From contig DIMT01000030.1 in assembly GCA_002425705.1 (NCBI GenBank), forward strand, positions 1 to 27,755: a stretch of 27,755 bases of DNA, written 5' to 3'. The notes under the pieces were generated by a model. That model did not search any database, had not been told where the DNA came from, and saw only the letters and a program-made list of their open reading frames with translations. Made by a program: the position numbers and the translations under genes. The stretch is from Firmicutes bacterium UBA5559 (GTDB taxonomy: Bacteria > Bacillota > Clostridia > Peptostreptococcales > Anaerovoracaceae). Each line of letters begins with the position of its first letter. Positions within the stretch are counted from its first letter, which is position 1. Shown here piece by piece: positions 7,702 through 15,704 of this stretch.

Positions 7702-8988
7702 ATGAAAAAAATGAGCACGGAAACCGCCTGTGTACACGGGACCTATAAAGCAAAAAGCGGAGAGCCTCAGCATCTGCCGATTTCCCAGAATACAACTTAC
7801 CGGTACTACAATGCCAAGGATGTAGCCGAATTGTTTGACCTGGAGAGCGGGGGATTCATGTATACGAGGCTGGGGAATCCTACCCTGGGAGCATTGGAAG
7901 AAAAGATGGCGCTGCTGGAAGGAGGAACCGCCGGAGTATCGGCCTCCTCCGGCCAGAGTGCAACACTGATGACCATGCTGAACATCTGTAAGGCAGGAGA
8001 CCACATTTTGTCTTCAGCCAGTATTTATGGGGGCACCTACAATTTGCTGGGGGTCACCATGAAAAAAATGGGGATCGATGTCACCTTTATCGACCAGAAT
8101 CTGAGCCTGGAAGAGATCCTTCAGCATCAGAAACCGAATACCAAGGTTCTTTTTGCTGAAACCCTGGCTAATCCGGCCTTAACGGTGCTGGATTTTGAAA
8201 AATTTTCAGCAGCGGCTAAAGCCATGGGGGTTCCCCTGATTGTAGATAATACCCTGGCGACTCCGGCCCTTTGCAGACCCATAGAGCATGGTGCGGATAT
8301 CGTCATTCAGTCTACCACCAAATATGCGGACGGCCACGGCAGCTGTGTAGGGGGGATGGTAGTTGAAGCGGGCCGGTTTGACTGGTCTGTCGGAAACAAA
8401 TACCCGGATATGACCGAGCCGGATCCCAGTTACCACGGTCTGCGATTTTACGAAAAATTCGGCAGCATTGCCTTTACTTTAAAGCTTAGGGCTCAGATGC
8501 TCCGGGACATGGGAGCGACCATGGCACCGATGAATGCATATCTGACCCATCAAGGACTTCAGACCCTCCACCTGCGGATGGAGCGGCACAGCCAGAATGC
8601 CCTGGCCCTGGCCCAATTCCTGAAAAACCATGACATGGTGGATTGGGTAGTGTATCCCGGTCTGGAAGGGGACTCCAATTATGACCTGGCAACCCGTTAC
8701 CTGCCAAAAGGAGCCAGCGGAGTTCTCAGTTTTGGAGTCAAGGGCGGCCGAGTTGCCGGGGAGCAATTCCTGGAAAAACTGGAACTTGCCAGCATTGTCG
8801 TTCATGTTGGGGATGTACGGACCAGCGTGCTCCACCCTGCCAGCACGACCCACCGGCAGCTAACCCAGGAAGAACAGCTGAAGGGTGGCATCAAACCGGA
8901 GCTGATTCGTGTATCCGTTGGAATTGAAGGAATCGAAGACATCATCGCTGATTTTGATCAAGCTCTTCAGAAACTGAAAAACCTGTAA
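7702..8988 (+). CDS. metY: O-acetylhomoserine aminocarboxypropyltransferase (sulfhydrylase)
   Basis: PLP enzyme of the Cys/Met metabolism family that makes homocysteine from O-acetylhomoserine and sulfide. Visible landmarks are ENCYTRLGNPT-like GFMYTRLGNPTLGALE, SASSGQSATL (phosphate binding), and the PLP lysine in QSTTKYADGHG (Lys207 counting from 7702). About 428 residues is the usual MetY length and longer than MetB/MetC, and the insert before the C-terminal YHGLRFYEKFG is MetY-like. The ATG at 7702 is preferred since AGGAAGGA ends 6 bases before it; the ATG at 7696 is in frame and possible. The next gene, metA, supplies its substrate. No S-box or other riboswitch fits in the 22-base gap upstream. 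Confidence 0.9.
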   Translation: MKKMSTETACVHGTYKAKSGEPQHLPISQNTTYRYYNAKDVAELFDLESGGFMYTRLGNPTLGALEEKMALLEGGTAGVSASSGQSATLMTMLNICKAGDHILSSASIYGGTYNLLGVTMKKMGIDVTFIDQNLSLEEILQHQKPNTKVLFAETLANPALTVLDFEKFSAAAKAMGVPLIVDNTLATPALCRPIEHGADIVIQSTTKYADGHGSCVGGMVVEAGRFDWSVGNKYPDMTEPDPSYHGLRFYEKFGSIAFTLKLRAQMLRDMGATMAPMNAYLTHQGLQTLHLRMERHSQNALALAQFLKNHDMVDWVVYPGLEGDSNYDLATRYLPKGASGVLSFGVKGGRVAGEQFLEKLELASIVVHVGDVRTSVLHPASTTHRQLTQEEQLKGGIKPELIRVSVGIEGIEDIIADFDQALQKLKNL

Positions 8989-9007
8989 GAATAGGAGAAT
9001 TTGCCCA

Positions 9008-9922
9008 ATGCCAATCATCATACCAAACGAATTACCGGCATTTGATACTCTTCAGGAGGAAAATATCTTTGCCATGAGCAAGGCCCGTGCCAGTTCCCAG
9101 GACATCCGGCCGTTAAAAATTCTGATCGTGAATCTGATGCCAACGAAGATTAAAACCGAAACACAGCTTGCCAGGGTACTGGCCAACTCCCCCCTTCAAG
9201 TGGAATTGACCCTCCTTGCCATGGACAGCCATGAATCGAAGAATACGGACAAGTCCCATCTGGAGACCTTTTATAAGACCTTTGATGAAATTAAGACTCA
9301 GCGGTTTGACGGAATGATTCTGACGGGAGCACCTATTGAAACGCTGCCCTTTGAAGAGGTGGATTACTGGGATGAACTCTGTCAGATCATGGAATTTTCC
9401 AAGACCAATGTTTATAGCAGCATGCACATCTGCTGGGGAGCTCAAGCGGCTCTGTATTATCATTACGGCATCAAAAAATACCTGACTGAAAAGAAAGTTT
9501 TCGGCGTATTTGAACATCGGGTCATCAGGCCCCACAATCCATTGGTACGAGGGTTTGATGAAGTTTTTTATGCCCCCCACTCCCGTCATACTACCATAAG
9601 GAAAAACGAAGTTCTGGCCGAACCGGCTCTGCGGATCCTGGCAGAATCGGATCAGGCAGGGATTCACATCATTGCAACGGAAAACGGTCGTCAGATTTTC
9701 ATTCTGGGCCATCAGGAGTATGACAAGGAAACCTTGGCTGCCGAGTATTTCCGGGATGTGAACAAAGGACTGGATATTAATATTCCGTATAACTATTTCC
9801 GGGATGACGATCCGGAAAAGGAAATCCTTTTCCGATGGAAGGGTCATGCCAGCTTACTGTTTTCAAACTGGCTGAATTATTATGTATATCAGGAGACTCC
9901 GTTCGATCTGGAAACCCTATAA
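9008..9922 (+). CDS. metAA: homoserine O-acetyltransferase (MetA family)
   Basis: Acylates homoserine as first step of methionine synthesis. The 304-residue protein has the MetA-family catalytic residues at canonical numbers: Lys47 (LMPTK), Cys142 (MHICWGAQ), His235 and Glu237 (ILGHQEY). Residue 111 is Glu (TGAPIE). In MetA enzymes Glu at this site goes with acetyl-CoA use, as in Bacillus cereus, and Gly, as in E. coli, with succinyl-CoA; hence acetyltransferase is inferred, although many databases would label it succinyltransferase. This fits the adjacent metY, which uses O-acetylhomoserine. An AGGAG lies about 10 bases upstream of the ATG. It is the last gene before a terminator. Confidence 0.92.
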   Translation: MPIIIPNELPAFDTLQEENIFAMSKARASSQDIRPLKILIVNLMPTKIKTETQLARVLANSPLQVELTLLAMDSHESKNTDKSHLETFYKTFDEIKTQRFDGMILTGAPIETLPFEEVDYWDELCQIMEFSKTNVYSSMHICWGAQAALYYHYGIKKYLTEKKVFGVFEHRVIRPHNPLVRGFDEVFYAPHSRHTTIRKNEVLAEPALRILAESDQAGIHIIATENGRQIFILGHQEYDKETLAAEYFRDVNKGLDINIPYNYFRDDDPEKEILFRWKGHASLLFSNWLNYYVYQETPFDLETL

Positions 9923-9960
9923 GACGGATAAAAATTTCACAAAAAACGAGCCGTTTAGAG

Positions 9961-10002
9961 GGCGTTGAATCGTTTAAATATTAACATTCAGCGCCTTTTT
10001 TT
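9961..10002 (+). terminator. Rho-independent terminator after metA
   Basis: GGCGTTGAAT (9961-9970) and ATTCAGCGCC (9986-9995) form a 10-bp stem with one G-T pair, followed by seven T. Confidence 0.9.
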
Positions 10003-10003
10003 A

Positions 10004-10082
10004 TTACGATAAAAGTGTATTGTATACATTGGATTTCCTTATTGATTAAGATGAATAATTATGTTTAAATCTATTATCGTAA
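10004..10082 (+). promoter_or_regulatory. rnf promoter region with paired inverted-repeat sites
   Basis: TTGATT (10042-10047) and TTAAAT (10065-10070), 17 bases apart with TG at 10062-10063, form a plausible extended -10 promoter for rnfC. It is enclosed by a perfect 9-bp inverted repeat, TTACGATAA (10004-10012) and TTATCGTAA (10074-10082). The second arm covers the expected start site and the first lies about 65 bases upstream, an arrangement like paired operators. The sequence is not a Rex-type site. The promoter and repressor interpretation are inferred. Confidence 0.45.
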
Positions 10083-10116
10083 CGAAAATTTTGAATTAAA
10101 AGGAAGGTGATCTAGC

Positions 10117-11424
10117 ATGGCAGTCATTAAAAGAGTTTTAAACAGCATTCATCTGGAACATCGGAAGAGCACCATGGATTTGGCCACCGAAGTTATGCCG
10201 GTTCCCGACCGGGTCTATATATCTGTTGTGCAGCATATCGGAGCACCCTGTGAACCTTTGGTTGAACCGGGAGACTATGTAAAAGTAGGACAACTCATTG
10301 CCGATACGGAAGCCTTTGTAAGTGCTCCCATACATTCCAGTGTTTCCGGGACGGTGGTTAAAATCGATAAAATCATGTCTTCCCTCGGTAGCGTAGATAA
10401 GACCATCATCATCGAAACTGACAAAAGGCAGGAAGTATGGGAAGGGATCGCTAGACCCCATATTCAGTCCAGGGAGGATTTCATCGCTGCGGTCCGGGCC
10501 AGTGGTCTGGTTGGACTGGGTGGGGCAGCATTCCCAACCCACATCAAATATAATCCAAAAAATATTCAGGATGTAGACACCTTGGTTATCAATGGAGCTG
10601 AGTGTGAGCCGTACATTACCTCCGATTATCGAACCATGATTGAAGACACGGAAAATATCGTCTACGGAATCCGGATCATTATGAAGTATCTGGATTTGAA
10701 AAAGTGTTTCATCGGAATTGAAAAAAACAAGCCCCTGGCTATCAAAAAACTCAAGTATGCCACGAAAAACATGGAGGGAGTAACAGTGGTAGCATTGCCC
10801 TCCACCTATCCCCAAGGAGCGGAACGGGTCCTGATTCATCAGACTACAGGGAAGGATCTGCCGATGGGAAAACTGCCTGCGGATATCGGCATCATCGTTT
10901 CCAATATAGCTACCGTTGGATTTGTATCCGATTATTTCAAGACCGGTATGCCACTGATCAGCAAGAGGATAACCGTGGATGGCAATGCGGTCCTGTTTCC
11001 CAAAAATCTCAGAGCTCCCATTGGAGCAAGAATCTGTGACATCATTGAACACTGCGGGGGCTATACCAAACCGCCCAAAAAGATTCTGATGGGGGGGCCC
11101 ATGATGGGCAGAGCCATCTATAACCATGAAAAGGCGCTTATTAAGAACAACAATGCCATCCTGGTCTTCGATAAGGAAAAAGCTTCCTTTCCGGAAGAAA
11201 GCGATTGCATCCGCTGTGGCAGCTGCTTCCGAAGCTGTCCGCTGAACCTGATGCCGACGGAGATCGAAAAGGAATATCATCTGGCCAACATTGAAGGACT
11301 GAAAAAGCTCAAAGTGAGCATGTGCATGGAATGCGGATGCTGTTCCTACGTATGTCCTGCGAAAAAGCAGCTGAGCATGATCAACCGGTTGGCAAAAAGA
11401 ATGGCGCAGGAGGGAAAGAAATAG
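10117..11424 (+). CDS. rnfC: Rnf electron transport complex subunit C
   Basis: Peripheral NADH/FMN-binding subunit of the Rnf complex, which couples electron flow from reduced ferredoxin to NAD+ with ion export across the membrane. The 435-residue protein starts with the RnfC N-terminal domain (VPDRVYISVVQHIGAPCEPL), has the glycine-rich nucleotide/FMN region (VGLGGAAFPTHIKY, INGAECEPYIT) near residues 130-170, and ends with two 4Fe-4S motifs (CIRCGSCFRSCP and CMECGCCSYVCP). AAGGAAGGTGAT precedes the ATG. It lacks the long C-terminal repeat region found in proteobacterial RnfC. First gene of the rnfCDGEAB operon. Confidence 0.95.
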   Translation: MAVIKRVLNSIHLEHRKSTMDLATEVMPVPDRVYISVVQHIGAPCEPLVEPGDYVKVGQLIADTEAFVSAPIHSSVSGTVVKIDKIMSSLGSVDKTIIIETDKRQEVWEGIARPHIQSREDFIAAVRASGLVGLGGAAFPTHIKYNPKNIQDVDTLVINGAECEPYITSDYRTMIEDTENIVYGIRIIMKYLDLKKCFIGIEKNKPLAIKKLKYATKNMEGVTVVALPSTYPQGAERVLIHQTTGKDLPMGKLPADIGIIVSNIATVGFVSDYFKTGMPLISKRITVDGNAVLFPKNLRAPIGARICDIIEHCGGYTKPPKKILMGGPMMGRAIYNHEKALIKNNNAILVFDKEKASFPEESDCIRCGSCFRSCPLNLMPTEIEKEYHLANIEGLKKLKVSMCMECGCCSYVCPAKKQLSMINRLAKRMAQEGKK

Positions 11425-11426
11425 TT

Positions 11427-12389
11427 ATGGAATTATTTAAAGACTTATATGTGAAAGACACGCTGATTGTAGCTTCTTCTCCCCATATGCTCAGTGAAAA
11501 CAATACGGCTAAAATTATGCGGGATGTACTGATTGCTTTAGTTCCGGCAGGCATCATCAGCGTGATGAACTTTGGTATCCGGGCTTTGATCCTGGCTGTC
11601 CTCTGCGTCGTAGCTGCCGTGGCTTCAGAGTTCCTTTTTCAGAAATCCATCGGGAAGAAAACCACCATACAGGATGGAAGCGCAGCTGTTACCGGATTAA
11701 TCCTGGCCTATAATCTGCCCCCGTCCCTTCCTTATTGGATGGCAATGCTGGGCAGTGTCATCGCTATCATTTTTGTTAAGCAGATCTTCGGCGGAATCGG
11801 TCATAACTTTGCCAATCCGGCGGCGACTGCACGAATCATACTAATGATGTCCTTCGCCACCCCCATGACCACTTGGACTTCTTCCGGGATGGACAAAACA
11901 GCAGAAGCAGTCTCTGAAGCTACGCCCCTTGCCCTGGCAGCATCGGGTCAGACGGAGCTTCTTCCCAGTACCCTGGACTTGTTTTTGGGCTTTACCAGCG
12001 GATCCATGGGAGAGGCAAGCGCCATGGCCTTCCTGCTGGGAGGGATATTCCTGATGGCAAGAAGAGTCATTACCCCGGAAATTCCGGCTGCTTTTCTTGG
12101 AACCATGGTGATATTCGCGTTGCTGGCCGGAGAAGACCCTTTGTTTCATCTATTTGCCGGAGGAGCTATGCTGGGAGCTTTTTTTATGGCGACCGACTAT
12201 TCCACCAGTCCTATGACAAAAAAGGGAAAACTGATCTTTGGTATCGGGTGCGGATTGCTGACCATGACCATACGACTGTTTGGATCCCTTCCGGAAGGTG
12301 TATCCTTTGCCATTCTGTTCATGAATATCCTTACACCTCATATTGATAATTTCTGCAAGTGGAGACTTTACGGGAGGAAACAGGGATGA
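11427..12389 (+). CDS. rnfD: Rnf electron transport complex subunit D
   Basis: Integral membrane flavoprotein of the Rnf ion pump. The 320-residue protein has many membrane segments, the RnfD/NqrB signature GGIGHNFANPAA near residue 124, and the segment SEATPLA in which Thr166 matches the threonine that carries covalent FMN in RnfD/NqrB (usual form SGATPLA; here Gly is Glu). MATDYSTSPMT near residue 253 is also typical. The ATG at 11427 lies 2 bases after the rnfC stop; AGGAGGG at 11408-11414 is a somewhat distant ribosome binding site. An in-frame upstream start at 11322 would overlap rnfC and is rejected. The stop overlaps the rnfG start (ATGA). Confidence 0.93.
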   Translation: MELFKDLYVKDTLIVASSPHMLSENNTAKIMRDVLIALVPAGIISVMNFGIRALILAVLCVVAAVASEFLFQKSIGKKTTIQDGSAAVTGLILAYNLPPSLPYWMAMLGSVIAIIFVKQIFGGIGHNFANPAATARIILMMSFATPMTTWTSSGMDKTAEAVSEATPLALAASGQTELLPSTLDLFLGFTSGSMGEASAMAFLLGGIFLMARRVITPEIPAAFLGTMVIFALLAGEDPLFHLFAGGAMLGAFFMATDYSTSPMTKKGKLIFGIGCGLLTMTIRLFGSLPEGVSFAILFMNILTPHIDNFCKWRLYGRKQG

Positions 12390-12958
12390 CAGCTAAAAAG
12401 AAGATAAAAGAAAAAGATTCTATTATGGACTATATTACTCCTTCCCTGGTCTTGATGGTTATTTGTCTGGTAGTGACCGCTGCCCTGGTTTCAACCTATC
12501 AGGTGACGAAACCTATCATAGCAGAAGCCCTGGAAAAAAGAAGCCAGGAAGCCCGGCAGGAGGTTCTCCCGGAAGGGAAAGGATTTGAAGCAATTCTTTC
12601 TGCAGAAATAGATCCAGATAAGCTGGCTAAAGGAGTTTCAGAAGTTTATCAAGCCGAAAACAAGGCAGGCTGGGTGATTACCAGTGAAGATAAAGGATAT
12701 GGAGGAAGGCTGCGAATCATCACAGGATTTGATGCTGGTGGATTGATTACCAATATTAAAATACTGGAGCAGTCGGAAACGCCAGGACTTGGTACAAAAG
12801 TCGGAGAAGAATTTTTTCTGGAACAGTTCAGAGGCAAAGACAGGATCGAAGGAGTAGAAGCCATTTCCGGTGCTACCATATCGTCAGAAGCCATGAAGAG
12901 GGCGATTCAGCGGTCCCTGAATCAGATGGAAGAAATCAGGAAGGAGGGAACAGAATGA
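12386..12958 (+). CDS. rnfG: Rnf electron transport complex subunit G
   Basis: Membrane-anchored flavoprotein of the Rnf complex with its flavin domain outside the membrane. The 190-residue protein has one N-terminal membrane anchor (about residues 17-37) and the covalent FMN motif EAISGATISS, with Thr164 as the expected attachment site. The sequence QSETPGLGTKVGEEFF is also characteristic of RnfG/NqrC. The ATG at 12386 follows GGGAGGAAA at a normal distance and overlaps the rnfD stop; a longer in-frame start at 12359 is less likely. Its stop overlaps the start of rnfE (ATGA at 12955). Confidence 0.93.
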   Translation: MTAKKKIKEKDSIMDYITPSLVLMVICLVVTAALVSTYQVTKPIIAEALEKRSQEARQEVLPEGKGFEAILSAEIDPDKLAKGVSEVYQAENKAGWVITSEDKGYGGRLRIITGFDAGGLITNIKILEQSETPGLGTKVGEEFFLEQFRGKDRIEGVEAISGATISSEAMKRAIQRSLNQMEEIRKEGTE

Positions 12959-13695
12959 ACACATCAATTGAACAGGCAGAAAAGGGAAGCAGCTGGATGG
13001 GTCTTTTAACCAACGGAATCATTAAGGAAAATCCGGTACTGGTACTCCTTTTGGGAACCTGCCCCTCCCTGGCGGTAACGACCTCAGCAGTGAACGGACT
13101 GGGAATGGGCATTGCCACCATGCTGGTTTTGTTGTGCTCCAATGTATTTATATCCCTTTTAAAGAATATCATCCCTTCCCGAGTCCGAATTCCTTCCTTT
13201 ATCGTCATTATAGCCGGATTCGTGACCATTGTCGGACTACTGGTTCAGGCTTACGCCCCAGGAATCAATGAAGCATTAGGAATATTTCTTCCCTTGATCG
13301 TAGTTAACTGTGTCATACTTGGGCGAGCAGAAATGTTTGCGGCCAGAAACCCGGTTCTTCAGTCCACTCTGGACGGAATCGGAATGGGTCTTGGGTTTAC
13401 ACTGGCCTTATTTCTCATCGGTGGGGCTAGGGAATTGCTGGGAAATGGTTCCCTGTTCGGCATCGTTCTGACTGCTGAATTTATTGATCCAATGGGAATC
13501 TTTCTGATGCCTCCCGGTGGATTCTTCATCTATGGAATCCTGATCGCTGTAGTCAATAAAATCATGGCTTTGCGAAACCGGCAGCCTAAACAGGAAATGG
13601 GATGCAGCGCCTGTCCCTCAGCCGGCAGCTGCGGCATGGCCTGCGGAGGCAGTGAAGGCTCGGGGGAAACCAAAAGAGAAGGGAAGGTGGAGTAA
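12955..13695 (+). CDS. rnfE: Rnf electron transport complex subunit E, Cys-rich tail
   Basis: Integral membrane subunit, one of the paired RnfA/RnfE half channels. The first 200 or so residues are normal RnfE: ENPVLVLLLGTCPSLAVTTS near residue 25, and FLPLIVVNCVILGRAE near residue 107, with conserved cysteines that in RnfA/RnfE hold a membrane Fe-S centre. After the last membrane segment there is an unusual soluble tail of about 40 residues with four to five closely spaced cysteines (CSACPSAGSCGMAC), followed by a Gly/Ser/Glu/Lys-rich end. The total of 246 residues is longer than the common roughly 200-residue form. The ATG overlaps the rnfG stop; rnfA begins at the base after its stop. Confidence 0.93.
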   Translation: MNTSIEQAEKGSSWMGLLTNGIIKENPVLVLLLGTCPSLAVTTSAVNGLGMGIATMLVLLCSNVFISLLKNIIPSRVRIPSFIVIIAGFVTIVGLLVQAYAPGINEALGIFLPLIVVNCVILGRAEMFAARNPVLQSTLDGIGMGLGFTLALFLIGGARELLGNGSLFGIVLTAEFIDPMGIFLMPPGGFFIYGILIAVVNKIMALRNRQPKQEMGCSACPSAGSCGMACGGSEGSGETKREGKVE

Positions 13696-14286
13696 ATGAA
13701 AGAGATCCTGATTATCCTGATGAGCGTCATCCTGGTGGATAATTTCGTTCTGTCCAAATTCCTGGGTATCTGTCCTTTTCTAGGAGTATCAAAAAAACTG
13801 AATTCCGCTGTCGGCATGAGCTTTGCTGTAACTTTTGTTATGATCATGGCCACCGCGGTGACTTACCCAATTTATCGCCATCTGTTGAAACCCTTTAAAT
13901 TGGAATACTTACAGACCATCGTCTTTATTTTGGTCATTGCAGCCCTGGTTCAGCTGGTGGAAATTTCCCTGAAGAAGTACGTGCCGATTCTCCATCGTTC
14001 CTTGGGGATCTACCTTCCCTTGATTACTACCAACTGTGCCGTTCTCGGAGCAGTACTGCTGAATATCAAGGAAGAATATACCTATATTCAATCGATTTTT
14101 AATGCAATGGGAGCTGGTATCGGATTCCTTTTAGCGATGGTCCTGTTCTCGGGAATTCGGCAGCGAATCGAGCACAATCCGATTCCAATAGCCTTCAAAG
14201 GGGTACCATCTATTCTGATGGCTGCATCCATCGTAGCGCTTTCCTTTATGGGCTTTGGCGGAATCATCGAAAACATTTTCAATTGA
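13696..14286 (+). CDS. rnfA: Rnf electron transport complex subunit A
   Basis: Integral membrane subunit, the partner of RnfE. The 196-residue hydrophobic protein has the pseudo-symmetric pair of motifs VLSKFLGICPFLGVSK near residue 18 and YLPLITTNCAVLGAVLL near residue 105, each with the conserved Cys thought to bind the intramembrane Fe-S centre. The ATG directly follows the rnfE stop, with GGGAAGGTGG as ribosome binding site inside the end of rnfE. The length is typical. Confidence 0.93.
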   Translation: MKEILIILMSVILVDNFVLSKFLGICPFLGVSKKLNSAVGMSFAVTFVMIMATAVTYPIYRHLLKPFKLEYLQTIVFILVIAALVQLVEISLKKYVPILHRSLGIYLPLITTNCAVLGAVLLNIKEEYTYIQSIFNAMGAGIGFLLAMVLFSGIRQRIEHNPIPIAFKGVPSILMAASIVALSFMGFGGIIENIFN

Positions 14287-14309
14287 CATAAAATCGAAGG
14301 AGACGACAT

Positions 14310-15110
14310 ATGATAGTAGAATACATCCTGCCCATATCCATCGTGGTGGTCATCGGTATCGTGGCTGGGATCATGCTGACGATTGCCTCAAAAGTAATGG
14401 CCGTGGAGGTCAATGAAGCGGTACATACGGTTCATCAGCTGCTGCCGGGGGTCAACTGCGGAGCCTGCGGATTCAGTGGATGTGAAGAATATGCCAGAAA
14501 TATCGTTGATGATAAGACCGTAAAAACCAACCTTTGCACCCCTGGAGGGAGCGAGGTGGCCAGAAAGATCAGTGAAGTGCTGGGTATTCAATTTGAAGCG
14601 GCAGTTGGAAAACGCGCCATTGTTAAATGTTCCGGAACACCGGACAAAACCAATTTTGTCATGGAATATGAAGGGCTCCAGTCCTGCTCCGCCAATAAAC
14701 TGTTTTATCGGGGCAGGGGTGCCTGCCACAATGCCTGTTTGGGGTATGGGGACTGTGTTACCGTTTGTGAATTTGATGCCATCCACATGGTGGATGAAAT
14801 CGCCCACATCGATAAGAATAAGTGTGTAGGCTGTGGTATGTGTGTGACCAAATGCCCCAACCACATCATCAAGATTATTCCGGACACTCAGCGGTATTAC
14901 GTAAAATGCAGTTCCACGGATCCGGGCGGGTACACCCGAAAGGTTTGTTCCGCCGGCTGCATTGCCTGTAAGAAGTGTGAAAAGGTTTGTGAGCATGATG
15001 CGATTCATGTGAAGAACAATTACGCCCGATTTGATTTGGATAAATGTGTCAACTGCGGCAAGTGCTTTGAAGTATGTCCGGTGAAGGTCATTCAGTACAT
15101 TCCGGAGTAA
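14310..15110 (+). CDS. rnfB: Rnf electron transport complex subunit B
   Basis: Ferredoxin-interacting polyferredoxin subunit that brings electrons into Rnf. The 266-residue protein has an N-terminal membrane anchor (about residues 4-28), the four-Cys 4Fe-4S domain typical of RnfB (NCGACGFSGCEEYA near residue 49), and several further cysteine clusters: GACHNACLGYGDCVTVC, CVGCGMCVTKCP, CIACKKCEKVC and CVNCGKCFEVCP. This is the extended clostridial form with more Fe-S clusters than the E. coli RsxB. GAAGGAGACG lies upstream of the ATG. It is the last gene of the operon and is followed by a strong hairpin. Confidence 0.95.
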   Translation: MIVEYILPISIVVVIGIVAGIMLTIASKVMAVEVNEAVHTVHQLLPGVNCGACGFSGCEEYARNIVDDKTVKTNLCTPGGSEVARKISEVLGIQFEAAVGKRAIVKCSGTPDKTNFVMEYEGLQSCSANKLFYRGRGACHNACLGYGDCVTVCEFDAIHMVDEIAHIDKNKCVGCGMCVTKCPNHIIKIIPDTQRYYVKCSSTDPGGYTRKVCSAGCIACKKCEKVCEHDAIHVKNNYARFDLDKCVNCGKCFEVCPVKVIQYIPE

Positions 15111-15115
15111 AGAGA

Positions 15116-15167
15116 AACCCTTTCTGAAGGCTGTATGGTCTTTCAGAAAGGGTTCTGCTATTTTTTT
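15116..15167 (+). terminator. Rho-independent terminator after rnfB
   Basis: AACCCTTTCTGAA (15116-15128) and TTCAGAAAGGGTT (15142-15154) give a perfect 13-bp stem; seven T follow at 15161-15167 after a 6-base gap. It lies between the convergent rnfB and the minus-strand gene ending at 15169. Confidence 0.85.
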
Positions 15168-15168
15168 G

Positions 15169-15651
15169 TTATTGACTTGGCTTCTCGGAATTGTTCGTTC
15201 CGTCGATTTCATCCTCTTCCCTCTTGACCTTGATAGCGCCAACGGTAAGGGTGCCTACGGTGACCAGTTTGATGAGATTGCGGACCCCTTTTTTTAAACG
15301 TTTGGGATTCCGGTGGCGGATCCCTCCGGCGATTTCCTTGCCGCTTCCGGCGACCAACCGGACGTTACCGGTAAAATTCCGGATCACCTGCATACCGGTA
15401 TCCTTTAAATCATCGGCCCCTTCCTGGATTTGATCCGAGTCCTTTTTTACAGCACCGGCTACCAGGTCTCCCGCGCCACTGGCTACCTTTCCGGCCATGG
15501 TTCCCGTCAGAATAGCAGAGTCTACCACGCTTTCTCCGATGTCATCCACAATCTTCACTTTGGACACTTTTCCTATGACGGAAAGGGTTCCGCCGATGAT
15601 GCCTCCAACGATGGCACCGGCCACAATCCCGGTTTTTTTCAATTTATCCAT
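15169..15651 (-). CDS. glycine-rich hypothetical membrane protein
   Basis: A 160-residue protein I do not recognise. The N-terminus is basic (MDKLKK) followed by a Gly/Ala/Val-rich hydrophobic run with GxxxG spacing (GIVAGAIVGGIIGGTLSVIG, residues 8-27); a second weaker hydrophobic run (LIKLVTVGTLTVGAI) is near residues 127-141, and the end is acidic. The middle holds repeated Gly-Ala-Gly-Asp and Lys/Asp-rich segments. Codon use is like that of neighbouring core genes. AAAGGGGGAAA on the minus strand is a suitable ribosome binding site, and a TTGCTA-17-TATCAT promoter lies upstream. It converges on rnfB and diverges from the tRNA-Arg gene. It may be a membrane-associated stress or envelope protein, but that is a guess. 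Confidence 0.7.
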   Translation of the reverse strand: MDKLKKTGIVAGAIVGGIIGGTLSVIGKVSKVKIVDDIGESVVDSAILTGTMAGKVASGAGDLVAGAVKKDSDQIQEGADDLKDTGMQVIRNFTGNVRLVAGSGKEIAGGIRHRNPKRLKKGVRNLIKLVTVGTLTVGAIKVKREEDEIDGTNNSEKPSQ

Positions 15652-15704
15652 GACTGATTTCCCCCTTTGAAAATCCCTTTTCTGGCACGATGATGATTAA
15701 GATA

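Noticed and set aside
10019..10028. TGTATACA palindrome upstream of rnfC as main operator
   Set aside because: An 8-bp palindrome in AT-rich DNA is expected by chance, and it does not extend; the 9-bp paired repeats are stronger.
10138..11280. 380-codon open frame on the minus strand inside rnfC
   Set aside because: Fully antisense to a clearly identified gene, with no ribosome site and a composition expected from the opposite strand of biased codons.
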